DNA from: an uncultured Roseobacter sp.
GTDB taxonomy: Bacteria; Pseudomonadota; Alphaproteobacteria; Rhodobacterales; Rhodobacteraceae
Direction: 5' to 3'
Length of the DNA stretch: 64,000 nucleotides
Assembly (NCBI RefSeq): GCF_947491795.1
Contig: NZ_CANLKW010000003.1
Span: 558,001-622,000, forward strand
A program made the position numbers and the translations under genes. Shown piece by piece: positions 35,500 to 45,928 of this stretch (positions are counted from its first letter, which is position 1; every line of letters starts with the position of its first letter). The notes under the pieces were generated by a model. The model was not told the origin of the DNA. It saw only the letters and a program-made list of their open reading frames with translations, and searched no databases.

Positions 35500-36687
35500 T
35501 TAGTTGAATGCGGTACAGTTGGATTCAGGGCGGTCCAACCCCATCGTGTCGAGCGGCGATACCTGATGCAGAAAACCGTCCTGCGGCGAAACACTGACCG
35601 TGATGCTGCCGTCATAGAGCAGGATTGGCTGGCGCAGCTGCCCGTTCCAGTTCCGGAAGGTCACCCGCGTGCCCTTGAAGGCGGCAAGCTCAAAAGCATC
35701 GGAAACCGCATAGTCGCGCACACCCATCGGGTCGGCGGTATTGGCGCGGGTGACGGCCTCTCCCACCACGCGCAGGGCCAGCCAGACGTTGTAGTCCTGC
35801 GGTTTGGCGTAACGCCCGGTCAGCGCTTCAAAGCGGGTCTGGAACTGTGTTGCGCCATAGGCTTCATGGGCTGCATGAAAGGTCGTGGGCACCAGCCCGC
35901 CCGACCCCATGACCGGGCGCGGGGTCCAGAGGTGATAGCTCAGATACCGGGCGAAGTAATCCGTACCATCCGCTGCGACCACCACATCATGGTCATCAGC
36001 GCCCTGCGTGAACGTGGGCAGTTGCCGCTGCACCAGCACATGCCCGGAATCGGTCCGCCGGGACCCGCCTGTATCTGTAAACTCCCGGTCCTCCGTGATG
36101 CGCACGCCGAACTTGCGCGCCGATGTCCGGTAGGCTTCGGCCAGGGCGATATCCTGCGGATTCGAACCGGAGATCAGGAACCATTCGTCCCATTTCTTCC
36201 AGACTGCAAATTGCGCCACCGCATCGGCTTTCATGGCATCGCTCGGGGCGATGTGCAGCAGGTTTCCGCGACACTGGTCGTCACGCAGCGCCACGTCGCC
36301 GGTCGCCGCATTGAAAACCAGCGCACCCGCCGCCGCTGCCTTGTCGGTCAGGCGCAGCAGATCCTCTCCGCGCGCCTGCACGACGATCAGCCGGATGCCC
36401 TGGGCCAAAAGCGCGTCAAACGCGCTGTCGGCCTCTTCGGGGGCGGTGGCGATTGTCGTGGTCTCGTAGGTATGGCCCAGAAAACTGCCGGTGGTGCCAT
36501 TGTCCTCATCCGCCAGAGCGGCCCCGGCAAAACCCAGATCATCGGGGCGCAGATCATAGCGGCTGATTGGCAGCAGGGTGGGATAGTCTACACGCAGGAC
36601 CGCTGCTTTCACATCGATGGCCTGTGCCGGAATGGCAAACGCAATCCACGAAAAAGCCGCCAGCAGAGCCGCTGAAAGTCGTCCCAC
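35500..36687 (-). CDS. Periplasmic binding protein, PQQ-dependent alcohol dehydrogenase ABC system (LutA-like)
   Basis: A 395-residue protein with a GTG start behind GGGGAGGA, signal peptide (1-23) and a type I periplasmic binding fold (branched-chain amino-acid-like: LDPTLLPISRYDLRPDDLGF region, VVAADGTDYFARY near 260). It matches the substrate-binding member of the PQQ ABC system; the homologue LutA is a lanthanide-linked component in Methylobacterium. The ATPase and permease are encoded 7 kb away on the same strand. Confidence 0.85.
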   Translation of the reverse strand: MGRLSAALLAAFSWIAFAIPAQAIDVKAAVLRVDYPTLLPISRYDLRPDDLGFAGAALADEDNGTTGSFLGHTYETTTIATAPEEADSAFDALLAQGIRLIVVQARGEDLLRLTDKAAAAGALVFNAATGDVALRDDQCRGNLLHIAPSDAMKADAVAQFAVWKKWDEWFLISGSNPQDIALAEAYRTSARKFGVRITEDREFTDTGGSRRTDSGHVLVQRQLPTFTQGADDHDVVVAADGTDYFARYLSYHLWTPRPVMGSGGLVPTTFHAAHEAYGATQFQTRFEALTGRYAKPQDYNVWLALRVVGEAVTRANTADPMGVRDYAVSDAFELAAFKGTRVTFRNWNGQLRQPILLYDGSITVSVSPQDGFLHQVSPLDTMGLDRPESNCTAFN

Positions 36688-36831
36688 GATGTCCTCCCCA
36701 GAAGCATTTTGCTTCGGTTTTTTTATTCAGTTCCGACAGCTGGTTGTGAACCTATACTTTTGGCCGGGTTGCTTTCGGGAGCCTATCACCCGCACCATCA
36801 ACTACGAATCTTATTTTTTAAGAATGACCAT
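36688..36831. promoter_or_regulatory. Divergent promoter region with TCTTATTTTTTAAGA element
   Basis: 144 bases between the divergent LutA-like gene and the DUF2380 operon. At 36809-36823 lies a 15-mer with TCTTA/TAAGA arms that matches the element upstream of pqqA at 14 of 15 positions. It ends nine bases before the ATG at 36832, so a bound protein could block initiation of that operon. Confidence 0.45.
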
Positions 36832-37320
36832 ATGCGGCTGATATTGCTTATATTTCTGCTGACTTCAGCCGCTGCTCAGGCCGAAGACAAAGTGGCGTTC
36901 TTTGGCATCTTTCTGCTGGACAGTTCCCTGCAGACCACCGAACTGGGCCAGGACCCGGCAGAGCAGGCGCGGCTGGAGATGCTCAATACCATGGTCGCAG
37001 AGCGGTTTGCGGCCGAAGGCTATGCTTTCGTCGATCTGCAACCGGCGGCGGGCGACATTGACCGCTATGTCAATCTGGCCAAATGCTATGGCTGCGACAG
37101 CCGTATCGCGCAGAAACTCGGCGCTGATTTCTCGCTGGTGGGCGAGGTGCAGAAAACCTCTGACCTGATCATCGCCATGAACCTGCAACTGCGCAGCGCG
37201 GGGACAGGCGATCTGGTCCGGGGCGGCGTTGTCGACATCCGGGGCAACACCGACGACACCTGGCGCCGCGGCATGCGCTACATTCTGAACAACCGGATTT
37301 TCACGAAGGAGGCGAAATGA
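36832..37320 (+). CDS. DUF2380-like secreted protein
   Basis: A 162-residue protein starting MRLILLIFLLTSAAAQA (signal peptide). The mature part has VAFFGIFLLDSSLQT and a C-x-x-C pair CYGCDSR (near residue 83), and a beta strand set DFSLVGEVQKTSDLIIAMNLQLR typical of the DUF2380 family. First of four overlapping genes (DUF2380, MxaD-like, beta-propeller, SoxYZ fusion). Ribosome site weak. Function unknown. Confidence 0.75.
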   Translation: MRLILLIFLLTSAAAQAEDKVAFFGIFLLDSSLQTTELGQDPAEQARLEMLNTMVAERFAAEGYAFVDLQPAAGDIDRYVNLAKCYGCDSRIAQKLGADFSLVGEVQKTSDLIIAMNLQLRSAGTGDLVRGGVVDIRGNTDDTWRRGMRYILNNRIFTKEAK

Positions 37321-37862
37321 AACGCAGAACACTTTTGGGCGCGGCTTGTCTGGCACTGGCAATGCCGGGACTGGCGCTCGCCCATGGCCCGACACGGCAG
37401 AAAATCACCCTGACGGCAGAGGTCGGCGCGTCGCCTGACGCGGTCTGGGCGGTCATAGGCGATTTCCAGGATATGTCCTGGCACCCGGCGGTCTTTGCCA
37501 ATGCGGGCGAAAACGGCAACGAGATCGACGCCACGCGGGTGCTGACGCTCGGCGCAGAAGGCGGGCCAACGATTTCGGAAATCCTCTACAAATACAACGC
37601 CGAAAAGATGAGCTATTCCTACCGGATCACCGATGTTCTGGTCGAGGTGCTGCCGGTCACGAACTATTCCTCGCATCTGACGGTCAAACCGCGCGACGAT
37701 GGTGGCGCGCAGATTGAATGGCGCGGCGCGTTCTACCGCGGCTATCCCAACAACGATCCGCCCCCCGAACTGAACGACGAGGCCGCGATCGCCGCAGTCA
37801 GCGGTGTGTATCAGGCGGGGCTGGATGCACTGGTTGAAAGATTTGGTGCGCCGGGTTCCTGA
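37317..37862 (+). CDS. MxaD-like SRPBCC periplasmic protein
   Basis: A 181-residue protein with a Tat-like/Sec leader (KRRTLLGAACLALAMPG) and an SRPBCC/polyketide-cyclase fold (VGASPDAVWAVIGDFQDMSWHPA near residue 38). MxaD stimulates electron transfer between methanol dehydrogenase and its cytochrome in classical methylotrophs. It overlaps the previous gene by four bases. Role in the XoxF/XoxG pair inferred. Confidence 0.85.
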   Translation: MKRRTLLGAACLALAMPGLALAHGPTRQKITLTAEVGASPDAVWAVIGDFQDMSWHPAVFANAGENGNEIDATRVLTLGAEGGPTISEILYKYNAEKMSYSYRITDVLVEVLPVTNYSSHLTVKPRDDGGAQIEWRGAFYRGYPNNDPPPELNDEAAIAAVSGVYQAGLDALVERFGAPGS

Positions 37863-38784
37863 GCTCATCAGCGTCGCGGCCTGTGTCGCGATGCCTGTGA
37901 TGGCGGATACCGCCTATGTGACCTGCCAGACCGGCGATGCGCTCAGCGTCATTGATCTGTCCGCGGGGCAGGAAACAGCGCGCTGGCAGCTGCCGGGCAA
38001 GCCTGCGGGTGTTGCCGTTTCCGCAGAGGCGGTCTTTACCGTCTCGGCCGACAGCAAGACAGTGCAGCGGATGCATCCCGGCACAGGCACCGTCGAGGCC
38101 GCGAAAACGCTGGAGGGCGGCCCGGTTGGCATCGCCCTTGATCCGGCGCGCAACCGGCTCTTTGTGTCTGATTGGTACAGCGCGCGGATCTGGGTGCTGG
38201 CGGCGCCGGATCTGACCGTCCTGCAGCAGCTGGTGGTCGGGGCCGCGCCCGCCGGGCTGGCCCTGTCGCCGGATGGCCGGTTTCTGGCCTCTGCCGACAA
38301 AGAAGCGGATCAGGCCAGTGTTTTTGATGCGCAGACCCTCGAGCCGCTGCACCGCATTTCCGTCGGCACGCGGCCTTTCGGGTTGTCCTTTGCACCCGAC
38401 GGGCGGCTGTTCGTCGCGAATGTCGGCACCAATGACGTGACCGTGGCCGACCCCGCGACCGGCGTGGTCCTTGCCACCATCCCGGTCGGCGACCGCCCTT
38501 ATGGTGTGGCTTTTGCGCAGGGCCATGCCTTTGTCACCAACCAGTATGACGGCACGGTCAGTGTGATCGATCTGGAGACGCTCACCGTCACCAAAACCCT
38601 GAGCGTTGGTGAATATCCCGAAGGGATTGACGCTACGCCCGATCAGAGCCGGATCGTTCTGGCCAACTGGTTCGACAACACCGTCACAATCATCGACGCA
38701 GGCACGCAATCTGTGATAGAAGACGTGGAAACCTGTGACGGCCCGCGCGCCTTTGGCGCTTTCATTCTGGGAGAACAGCAATGA
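37825..38784 (+). CDS. YVTN-type beta-propeller protein (second copy)
   Basis: A 319-residue secreted protein with a hydrophobic signal (ISVAACVAMPVMA) and seven YVTN-like blades (GDALSVIDLSAGQETARWQLPG, NDVTVADPATGVV, YDGTVSVIDLETLTV). The start at MHWLKDL overlaps the end of the MxaD-like gene by 38 bases; a GTG eight codons downstream is the alternative. Probably a binding scaffold in the periplasmic quinoprotein assembly. Confidence 0.82.
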   Translation: MHWLKDLVRRVPELISVAACVAMPVMADTAYVTCQTGDALSVIDLSAGQETARWQLPGKPAGVAVSAEAVFTVSADSKTVQRMHPGTGTVEAAKTLEGGPVGIALDPARNRLFVSDWYSARIWVLAAPDLTVLQQLVVGAAPAGLALSPDGRFLASADKEADQASVFDAQTLEPLHRISVGTRPFGLSFAPDGRLFVANVGTNDVTVADPATGVVLATIPVGDRPYGVAFAQGHAFVTNQYDGTVSVIDLETLTVTKTLSVGEYPEGIDATPDQSRIVLANWFDNTVTIIDAGTQSVIEDVETCDGPRAFGAFILGEQQ

Positions 38785-39593
38785 CACGAATGACCCTGGC
38801 TGCAGCTTTGCTCTGCGCGACCGCCCTGCCCGCCTTTGCTGCGGGTGAAGCCTGGGAGTCTGTCAGAACGCAGCTTTATGGTGAGCGCGGGCTGCTGGAT
38901 GGCCGCAACGTGATCGCCATCGACGCGCCCTACCGGACCTATGAGGACGCCCGCACGGAACTGGCGGCACAGATTGTCGCCCCCAAAGGCACGGCCGTGT
39001 CCAAAGTGACGCTGGTGCTGGATGAAAACCCGATGCCGGTTTCTGCGGTTTTTGCGCTGGAAGAGCCGCAGACCACCTTTTATTTTGACGTGACCATGCG
39101 CATCAACGGCCCCACGCCCATGCATGTCATCGCCGAAACCACCGATGGCCGGGTTTTTGTCTCTGAACAGATGGTCAAAACGTCCGGTCAGGGGGCCTGT
39201 GCCGCACCGCCGGGCACGGACCCTGAAGCGGCTCTCGCCACGCTGGGCCAGATGCAGATCGACGTTGCGGGCGACCTGCCCGGTGTCGGCGACGGCAAGC
39301 TGCAAAGCCTCGCCGCGCGGCTGAGCCGCATGGACCTGGACATTTCGCACCCGTCCCATTCGGGCATGCAGATGGATCAGATATCGCTGCTGTTCATCCC
39401 GCTGCGCTATGTCGAGACGGTCGACGTTGATCTGGACGGCGCGGGCTTTGTGGAGATGACAGGCTCGATCTCGCTGTCTGAAAACCCGCGCGTCGGATTG
39501 TCTGTGCCGCGTCGCACGCAATCGGTGGATGTCACCATGACCGATACCGACGGGACCATTGCGACTGCTCACAAAACGCTGCCGGGGTTCTGA
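38781..39593 (+). CDS. SoxYZ-like fused carrier protein, quinoprotein dehydrogenase-associated (copy 2)
   Basis: A 270-residue paralogue of the protein at 4097-4912 with the same layout: signal peptide (1-20), SoxY-like half ending SGQGACAAP (carrier Cys140), SoxZ-like half with HPSHSGMQMDQISLL and ENPRVG. The sequence around the cysteine differs (GQGAC instead of GGC). ATGA overlap with the beta-propeller gene; last gene of the operon, seven bases from the convergent CXXCW-protein gene. Confidence 0.87.
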   Translation: MTRMTLAAALLCATALPAFAAGEAWESVRTQLYGERGLLDGRNVIAIDAPYRTYEDARTELAAQIVAPKGTAVSKVTLVLDENPMPVSAVFALEEPQTTFYFDVTMRINGPTPMHVIAETTDGRVFVSEQMVKTSGQGACAAPPGTDPEAALATLGQMQIDVAGDLPGVGDGKLQSLAARLSRMDLDISHPSHSGMQMDQISLLFIPLRYVETVDVDLDGAGFVEMTGSISLSENPRVGLSVPRRTQSVDVTMTDTDGTIATAHKTLPGF

Positions 39594-39600
39594 GCCTGCG

Positions 39601-40155
39601 TCAGTTGCCGGTTTGCGGCTGCCCTGCCTCGGGGTCCGTTTTCGCGACCGGATAATCCCAGAGCTGCCAGCCATCGGTGCCCTCGGGCAGCCAGAAAACG
39701 GACGTATAGCCCCATTCGAGCGCGCGTCTTGCGGCGTTCCAGCTCATCCAGCAATCCTCGAGACAAAAGAAGACGAGCGGGTGGTCCGGATTGCCCCCGC
39801 TGGCTTTCTCCAGTCCGGCGCGAAAGTAGTCAGCCGTGACATCCGCAATGGCACCGTATCCCACATTGGGCAGCCAGACAGCACCAGGAATGGTATAACG
39901 CGGCTTGTCACGCCAGATCGTGCCTTTGGGCAGATTGGCCGGTTTGGGCGGCTGCGGCATAACGTCGATGAAACCGGCGCCGCCGGCCTCCCACATCTCA
40001 AAGGCCTGTTCAGGCCCCACGACAGTGCCGCCGGTAATCGCATCCGGCACCGGCGCACGGTAATGATCCATCCGGTAGTCACCCGGTTCGGGAACGGTTT
40101 GCGACAGGGCAGGCAGGGGCAGCAGAAACAAAGCTGCCACCAGCGCCCGGATCAC
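39601..40155 (-). CDS. PQQ-dependent catabolism-associated CXXCW protein (rhodanese-like)
   Basis: A 184-residue secreted protein (signal 1-18) with a rhodanese-like fold. The active loop reads FFCLEDCWMSWNAARRA, so the two cysteines are spaced CxxxCW. This matches the PQQ-associated CXXCW family. A rhodanese-like thiol protein next to SoxYZ-like carriers suggests sulfur or thiol chemistry on quinoprotein partners. It overlaps xoxJ by four bases. Confidence 0.85.
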   Translation of the reverse strand: MIRALVAALFLLPLPALSQTVPEPGDYRMDHYRAPVPDAITGGTVVGPEQAFEMWEAGGAGFIDVMPQPPKPANLPKGTIWRDKPRYTIPGAVWLPNVGYGAIADVTADYFRAGLEKASGGNPDHPLVFFCLEDCWMSWNAARRALEWGYTSVFWLPEGTDGWQLWDYPVAKTDPEAGQPQTGN

Positions 40156-41006
40156 TTTGAGATCTCCAGCACCTCTGTGCCAAGGTCCGTGGTCAGGGGC
40201 ACTCCGGCCTCGACAAGCAGCGTGTTGATTTCATCCTGATTGCGCCGGATCAGCGAATTGAGCTGGCGCTGCCAGACCTTTTCGCCCTGCCGGACACCCA
40301 TGGTGATCCGGAAAAACAAACGCGGCGGTCGCTCTTCGCCGACCAGCGGGATGACCCTGAGACCGGGATACCCGGATTTGACAAGCGGACCGCCCAGAGG
40401 CCCCCAGAGGATCGCCGCCTGCGTCTCACCCGCCACAAGATCATCGAGCATATCGTTTGCGGGGGACTGATACCGCCGGTCCACAACCAGGTTATAGACC
40501 TTTGAGCGTGCAATCAGGCCGTTGCGCGCCAGATGCGCTGATGGTGGTGTGCCCGCAATGATGCCGATCCGCTTACCCTTCAGCGCCGGATCCGTCAGCG
40601 TTGTCACCCCCGCCAGATCACTGTCTTTTGGCACAATCAGCGTGTAGACTGAGGTGAAATAGTGGTTGGTGTTCAGAACCAGTTCGTGCCCCTGCGCATA
40701 GCCCATGACCACATCGCATTTCTTGGCGGTCAGCGTGTTGCGGATAAAACCGGTGGCCATCGGATACCAGGTGTATTGCACCGGCAGCTCCAGCTTGCCT
40801 CCGACCATATCGGCCAGATGGTTCTCGAACCCGGTCCCTTCCTTTGTGGACATGGGATAATTTGCGGGGTCCGCGCAGACCCGCAGCGCAGAGGACGACA
40901 CAAGGTCAGACGTCTGGGCGGATGAGCCGGACCCCGCCAGGGAGAGACCCAGCAGACACAGAACAAAGAGATGCCTCAGATTTTCAGCCCATGCAGGCAT
41001 CTTCAT
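40152..41006 (-). CDS. xoxJ: XoxJ, periplasmic binding-like protein of methanol dehydrogenase
   Basis: A 284-residue protein starting MKMPAWAENLRHLF with a signal to about residue 30 and a type II periplasmic-binding fold (LRVCADPANYPMSTKEGTGF near residue 40). Belongs to the MxaJ/XoxJ family that helps activate XoxF. It overlaps the 3' end of xoxG by about 20 bases. Sits in the canonical xoxFGJ order. Confidence 0.92.
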   Translation of the reverse strand: MKMPAWAENLRHLFVLCLLGLSLAGSGSSAQTSDLVSSSALRVCADPANYPMSTKEGTGFENHLADMVGGKLELPVQYTWYPMATGFIRNTLTAKKCDVVMGYAQGHELVLNTNHYFTSVYTLIVPKDSDLAGVTTLTDPALKGKRIGIIAGTPPSAHLARNGLIARSKVYNLVVDRRYQSPANDMLDDLVAGETQAAILWGPLGGPLVKSGYPGLRVIPLVGEERPPRLFFRITMGVRQGEKVWQRQLNSLIRRNQDEINTLLVEAGVPLTTDLGTEVLEISK

Positions 41007-41490
41007 CCTCGCGAATGATATCTGATTTCGCTTCTTTTTTGGCAGGACGTCCCCGGGGCAGGACATCGAGCCCGCGCGCCTTCAGGTAGACGTAAATATC
41101 GTCGAGGTAACACATCACATTCCGGTTGTCGCCAAAGTGCGGCATCACAGAATTTCCGTTTTTGCGGCCATTGACGACCACCTCGAAAAAGCCGTCATAT
41201 CCCAGGCTGATCGAGGAATTCTTGACCGCAGGCGCATAGGTCGAGCCTTCGCCATCAGGGCCGTGGCAGACGTGGCATTCCGCATGGTAGCGGCGAAAGC
41301 CGGAAAACGTCAGCCAGTCGACTGTGCCGTCTTCCTGAATATTAAAGGTGGGGACATCGTCATCGGTATAGTACCGCCCGTCCTCGCTGTAAGCTGCCTC
41401 ATAAAGCTTTGGGTCGACAGGGCTCTCTGCCAGCGCCGCCAGTGGCAGGGCCGCGATCAGGCTCGTCGCAATCAGGTTTACCGTTTTCAT
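40984..41490 (-). CDS. xoxG: XoxG, cytochrome c (cL-type) acceptor of XoxF
   Basis: A 168-residue periplasmic cytochrome with signal peptide (1-21), haem motif CHVCH (Cys72, Cys75, His76) and a distal region with MPHFGDNRNVMCYLDDIYVYL that supplies the axial Met. The C-terminus is long and charged (REDEDACMG). It takes electrons from PQQ in XoxF. Lies 70 bases after xoxF. Confidence 0.93.
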   Translation of the reverse strand: MKTVNLIATSLIAALPLAALAESPVDPKLYEAAYSEDGRYYTDDDVPTFNIQEDGTVDWLTFSGFRRYHAECHVCHGPDGEGSTYAPAVKNSSISLGYDGFFEVVVNGRKNGNSVMPHFGDNRNVMCYLDDIYVYLKARGLDVLPRGRPAKKEAKSDIIREDEDACMG

Positions 41491-41503
41491 TCTCTCACCC
41501 CTT

Positions 41504-41542
41504 TGGTTGGGAAAGCGCGACCCCGAAAGGCCGCGCCAACCA
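41504..41542. other. Stem-loop between xoxF and xoxG
   Basis: Arms TGGTTGG (41504-41510) and CCAACCA (41536-41542) with an inner CGCG pairing enclose about 25 bases. There is no T-run on the transcribed strand, so it is more likely an RNA processing or stability element lowering xoxG relative to xoxF than a terminator. Confidence 0.45.
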
Positions 41543-41560
41543 TCATTTCAGACCAGGCGA

Positions 41561-43360
41561 TCAGTCTGGCAGTGCAAAGACTGTCAGCTGTCCCCCCAGC
41601 GCGGTGTAGTCGCTCAGGGCTGCATAGCCGCCCACAGCACCCAGACCGTCGTTGGGATTGGTCAGACCAGCTGCGAGACCAATACCGGCCCAGCCGCCGA
41701 CACCCGACAGGATGCCGATGTACTGTTTGCCGTTGGACTCGTAGGTCATCACGTTGCCGATGATACCCGATGGTGTTTTGAAGCGGTAAAGCTCCTCACC
41801 CGTGTCAGCGCTGACCGCTTTCAGATGACCTTCGAGCGTGCCGTAGAAGACCACGTCACCGGCTGTGGCAAGTGCGCCGGACCAGACCGAGAACTTCTCG
41901 GGGATCGACCACTTGATCTCACCGTTGATGTTGTCCCATGCGATGAAGTTGCCCATGCCGCCATGGCTGTCAGGGGCAGGATACATCGACAGGGTCGCAC
42001 CCACATAGGGCTGACCGGCGGTATAGGAGACCCGGAACGGCTCGTAATCCATGCAGACGTGGTTTGTCGGCACGTAGAACATTTCCGTTTTCGGGCTGTA
42101 GGCCGCAGGCTGCTGGTCCTTGGTGCCAAGTGCTGCCGGACAGACGCCGGTGGTGTTGACGTCTTCACCGTTCTGGGCAGTGGAGTACTGCGCCACAACA
42201 GCAGGACGACCGTATGTATCCGAATTCGGATCCATGTCGACGCCGGTGGTCCAGTTCACGACGGGGTCGTATTTCTCGGCAACCAGAAGCTCACCCGATA
42301 CACGGTCCAGCGTATAGCCCAGACCGTTACGATCAAAGTGGGTCAGCAGCTTGCGCTCTTCACCGTCGATCGACTGCTCGGTCAGGATGTTCTCGTTGAT
42401 ACCGTCATAATCCCACTCGTCATGCGGGGTCATCTGGTAGAACCACTTGGCCACGCCCGTGTCGATGTCACGCGCCATGAGCGTCATGGACCAGCGGTTG
42501 TCACCCGGACGCTGAGCAGGGTTCCAGGTCGAGGGGTTGCCTGTGCCGTAATAGAACAGGTTCTCGTCCAGATCTGCAGAGAACCAGCCCCATGTGGTGC
42601 CGCCCCCGATCATCCACTGATCACCTTCCCAGGTGTTCGTGCCTGAATCTGCGCCAACCGGCTTGCCCAGGTGCGTCGTGTTTTCCGGATCCGCCAGGAT
42701 GTCACTGTCCGGACCCATGGAATAGGCCCGCCAGACAAGCTCGCCGCTGTTCATGTCATAGGCCGTTGTATGGCCGCGGACACCGAATTCACCGCCCGAG
42801 ATGCCAACAATCACCTTGTCTTTCACCGGCAGGACTGTGGCTGTGTTGGTTTCACCGATTGCCGGATCACCGTTGACAGCTTCCCAGACCACGTCACCGG
42901 ATTTGGCATCCAGTGCCACAAGTTTGGTATCGGCCTGATGCAGGAAGATCTTGCCGTCGGCATAGGCCACACCGCGGTTCACGGTGTCACAGCACATCAC
43001 CGGGATAACGTCCGGATCCTGCTTGGGCTCATATTTCCAGATGATCTTGCCTTCGTTCTGGAGATCAAGCGCGTAAACAATATTCGGGAATGGCGTGTGC
43101 ACATACATCACGTCATCAACCACGAGGGGCGAGCCTTCGTGGCCACGCAGAACGCCCGTCGAGAACGTCCAGGCCACCTGCAGATCGCCCACATTTTCCG
43201 CGTTGATCTGGTCAAGCGCAGAGTAACGGTGGTTCTTGTAATCACCGGTTTGAATTGCCCATTGCGTGGAATCACCCATCTGGGACACGAGATCGTCATT
43301 TGCGGTAGCCATGCCGGCGCAAAGCGCGATCCCGGAGGTCAAAAGCAAAAGCTTTTTCAT
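41561..43360 (-). CDS. xoxF: XoxF lanthanide-dependent methanol dehydrogenase
   Basis: A 599-residue PQQ beta-propeller enzyme of the periplasm that oxidises methanol (and formaldehyde). Signal peptide 1-20. Vicinal disulfide CC at 123-124, metal ligands Glu191 (GGEFG) and Asn275 (GTGNPS), catalytic Asp317, and Asp319 in DEWDYDG. That second Asp is the hallmark of lanthanide XoxF; calcium MxaF has Ala. GGGAGG lies before the ATG. No mxaF is visible. Confidence 0.98.
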   Translation of the reverse strand: MKKLLLLTSGIALCAGMATANDDLVSQMGDSTQWAIQTGDYKNHRYSALDQINAENVGDLQVAWTFSTGVLRGHEGSPLVVDDVMYVHTPFPNIVYALDLQNEGKIIWKYEPKQDPDVIPVMCCDTVNRGVAYADGKIFLHQADTKLVALDAKSGDVVWEAVNGDPAIGETNTATVLPVKDKVIVGISGGEFGVRGHTTAYDMNSGELVWRAYSMGPDSDILADPENTTHLGKPVGADSGTNTWEGDQWMIGGGTTWGWFSADLDENLFYYGTGNPSTWNPAQRPGDNRWSMTLMARDIDTGVAKWFYQMTPHDEWDYDGINENILTEQSIDGEERKLLTHFDRNGLGYTLDRVSGELLVAEKYDPVVNWTTGVDMDPNSDTYGRPAVVAQYSTAQNGEDVNTTGVCPAALGTKDQQPAAYSPKTEMFYVPTNHVCMDYEPFRVSYTAGQPYVGATLSMYPAPDSHGGMGNFIAWDNINGEIKWSIPEKFSVWSGALATAGDVVFYGTLEGHLKAVSADTGEELYRFKTPSGIIGNVMTYESNGKQYIGILSGVGGWAGIGLAAGLTNPNDGLGAVGGYAALSDYTALGGQLTVFALPD

Positions 43361-43485
43361 AGTAGTGCCTCCCTAAATGCGGCGGAATTGCCGCGAAAAC
43401 GGCCCCTGGCCCCCCTTTGGGCCAAACGCCAGGTCTTTTTCATTGCGGGCCGGTTCTGTTGCCATCCCGCAAAGAAAAACTCGAA

Positions 43486-43887
43486 TTACGACCCGTCCGC
43501 AGGGAAGGTCGCCAGATATGCAATCACGTTCATGCGGTCGTCTTCCTTGCGCAGTCCGGCAAAGCTCATCTTTGTGCCCTTTGCATAGGAACGCGGTTTT
43601 TCAAGAAAGGCCGCCAGTTCTTCGGGCGTCCAGGTCTTGCCCTCTTCGGCCAGGCCGACCAGAACATCGGAGTACTTAAAGCCATCGGCAGAGGCGATGG
43701 GCCGGTCGATAATGCCATTGAGCACCGGACCGACCTTGTTTTCGGCCCCCTCGCCCACGGCGTGACAGGCCTTGCATTTACGAAAGACCTTTTCGCCCGC
43801 AGCCGCGTCACCGGTGATATGGCCGTCTGCAAAAGCCAGTGTCGGCAACAGCAGCAGACCGGACGCGGCAAGTACTCGTTTCAGCAT
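43486..43887 (-). CDS. Cytochrome c of the c2/c550 type
   Basis: A 133-residue periplasmic cytochrome with signal peptide (1-20), haem motif CKACH (near residue 38) and distal GTKMSFAG with the axial Met. Typical of soluble cytochrome c2/c550 shuttles and likely carries electrons from XoxG to the oxidase. Lies between fghA and xoxF. The classical methanol shuttle genes of Paracoccus have the same company. Confidence 0.92.
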   Translation of the reverse strand: MLKRVLAASGLLLLPTLAFADGHITGDAAAGEKVFRKCKACHAVGEGAENKVGPVLNGIIDRPIASADGFKYSDVLVGLAEEGKTWTPEELAAFLEKPRSYAKGTKMSFAGLRKEDDRMNVIAYLATFPADGS

Positions 43888-43908
43888 AGATATATCCTCT
43901 GTATCCTG

Positions 43909-44739
43909 TCAGTTCAGTCGCTCGGCGTGCCATTCCACATGGTCACGGGCGAAAGTGTTCACGAAAAAATAGGAGTGGTCATACCCCTCCTGCATACGCA
44001 CCTGTCCCGGCTGGCGGCGGCGCGCCATCATATCGGCCAGCGCTTCGGGCTTGAGCAGGTCAAGGAACTGATCGTCCGCGCCCTGATCCACCAGCAGGTC
44101 ACTTTTCCACCCGAACTCTTCCAGCAACAGCGTGGCGTCGTGCTCTGTCCAGGTCGACTCGTCATCGCCCAGATAGGCGCTCAGCTGTTTGCGGCCCCAG
44201 TCGGACTGGGTCGGGTGCGCGATCGGCGCAAAAGCCGAGAGCGAGTCGAACAGGTCCGCATTGCGCAGCGCCAGTGTGATCGCTCCGTGCCCGCCCATGG
44301 AATGGCCGGTGATCCCGTGACGGTTCTGAACGGGCAGATTGTCCATCACCACCCCGCGCAGCTCGTTCAGGATGTAGTCATACATGCGGAAATGCCGCTT
44401 CCAGGGATCACGGGTCGCATTAACGTAAAACCCTGCGCCCTGGCCCAGATCATAGGCTTCATCATCCGTGACCCCTGCGCCCCGCGGTGAGGTATCGGGA
44501 TAGATAACGGCCAGACCGTGCCGGGAGGCATGCTCCTGAAATCCACCTTTGAACATGGCGTTTTCGTGGGTGCAGGTCAGACCCGACAGATACCACAGCA
44601 GCGGTACCGGATTGTCAGAGGCCTGCGGTGGCAGGTAGACCGCAAAGGTCATTTCGCATCCGCAGGTATTGGAAGGATGTCTGAACACCTTCTGGCGTCC
44701 TCCGAAACTCCGGTTTTCCGATACCAGCTCCAGCGTCAC
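43909..44739 (-). CDS. fghA: S-formylglutathione hydrolase
   Basis: A 276-residue esterase-D-type hydrolase that releases formate from S-formylglutathione. The serine nucleophile motif GHSMGG is near residue 145; His of the triad in YDHSYFF near 257. Start GTG, one base after the adhI stop and behind GGAGTTTT; an upstream in-frame TTG within adhI is less likely. Completes the formaldehyde route with adhI. Confidence 0.95.
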   Translation of the reverse strand: MTLELVSENRSFGGRQKVFRHPSNTCGCEMTFAVYLPPQASDNPVPLLWYLSGLTCTHENAMFKGGFQEHASRHGLAVIYPDTSPRGAGVTDDEAYDLGQGAGFYVNATRDPWKRHFRMYDYILNELRGVVMDNLPVQNRHGITGHSMGGHGAITLALRNADLFDSLSAFAPIAHPTQSDWGRKQLSAYLGDDESTWTEHDATLLLEEFGWKSDLLVDQGADDQFLDLLKPEALADMMARRRQPGQVRMQEGYDHSYFFVNTFARDHVEWHAERLN

Positions 44740-45855
<1,116 letters not shown>

Positions 45856-45928
45856 TGGCGGGGTCCTTTCGCTGAATATGACGGTTCAACTCAGAAAGAC
45901 AGAGCGCTGCGATGTCAAGTCTCAGAGG

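Noticed and set aside
34387..36675. 762-codon open frame antisense to the beta-propeller and LutA-like genes
   Set aside because: High-GC shadow frame with no domain or start signal; the opposite strand encodes clear family members.
43361..43485. Terminator between the cytochrome c gene and xoxF
   Set aside because: GC-rich inverted repeats (CCTGGC/GCCAGG) are there, but the T-run is on the wrong side for the transcribed strand.
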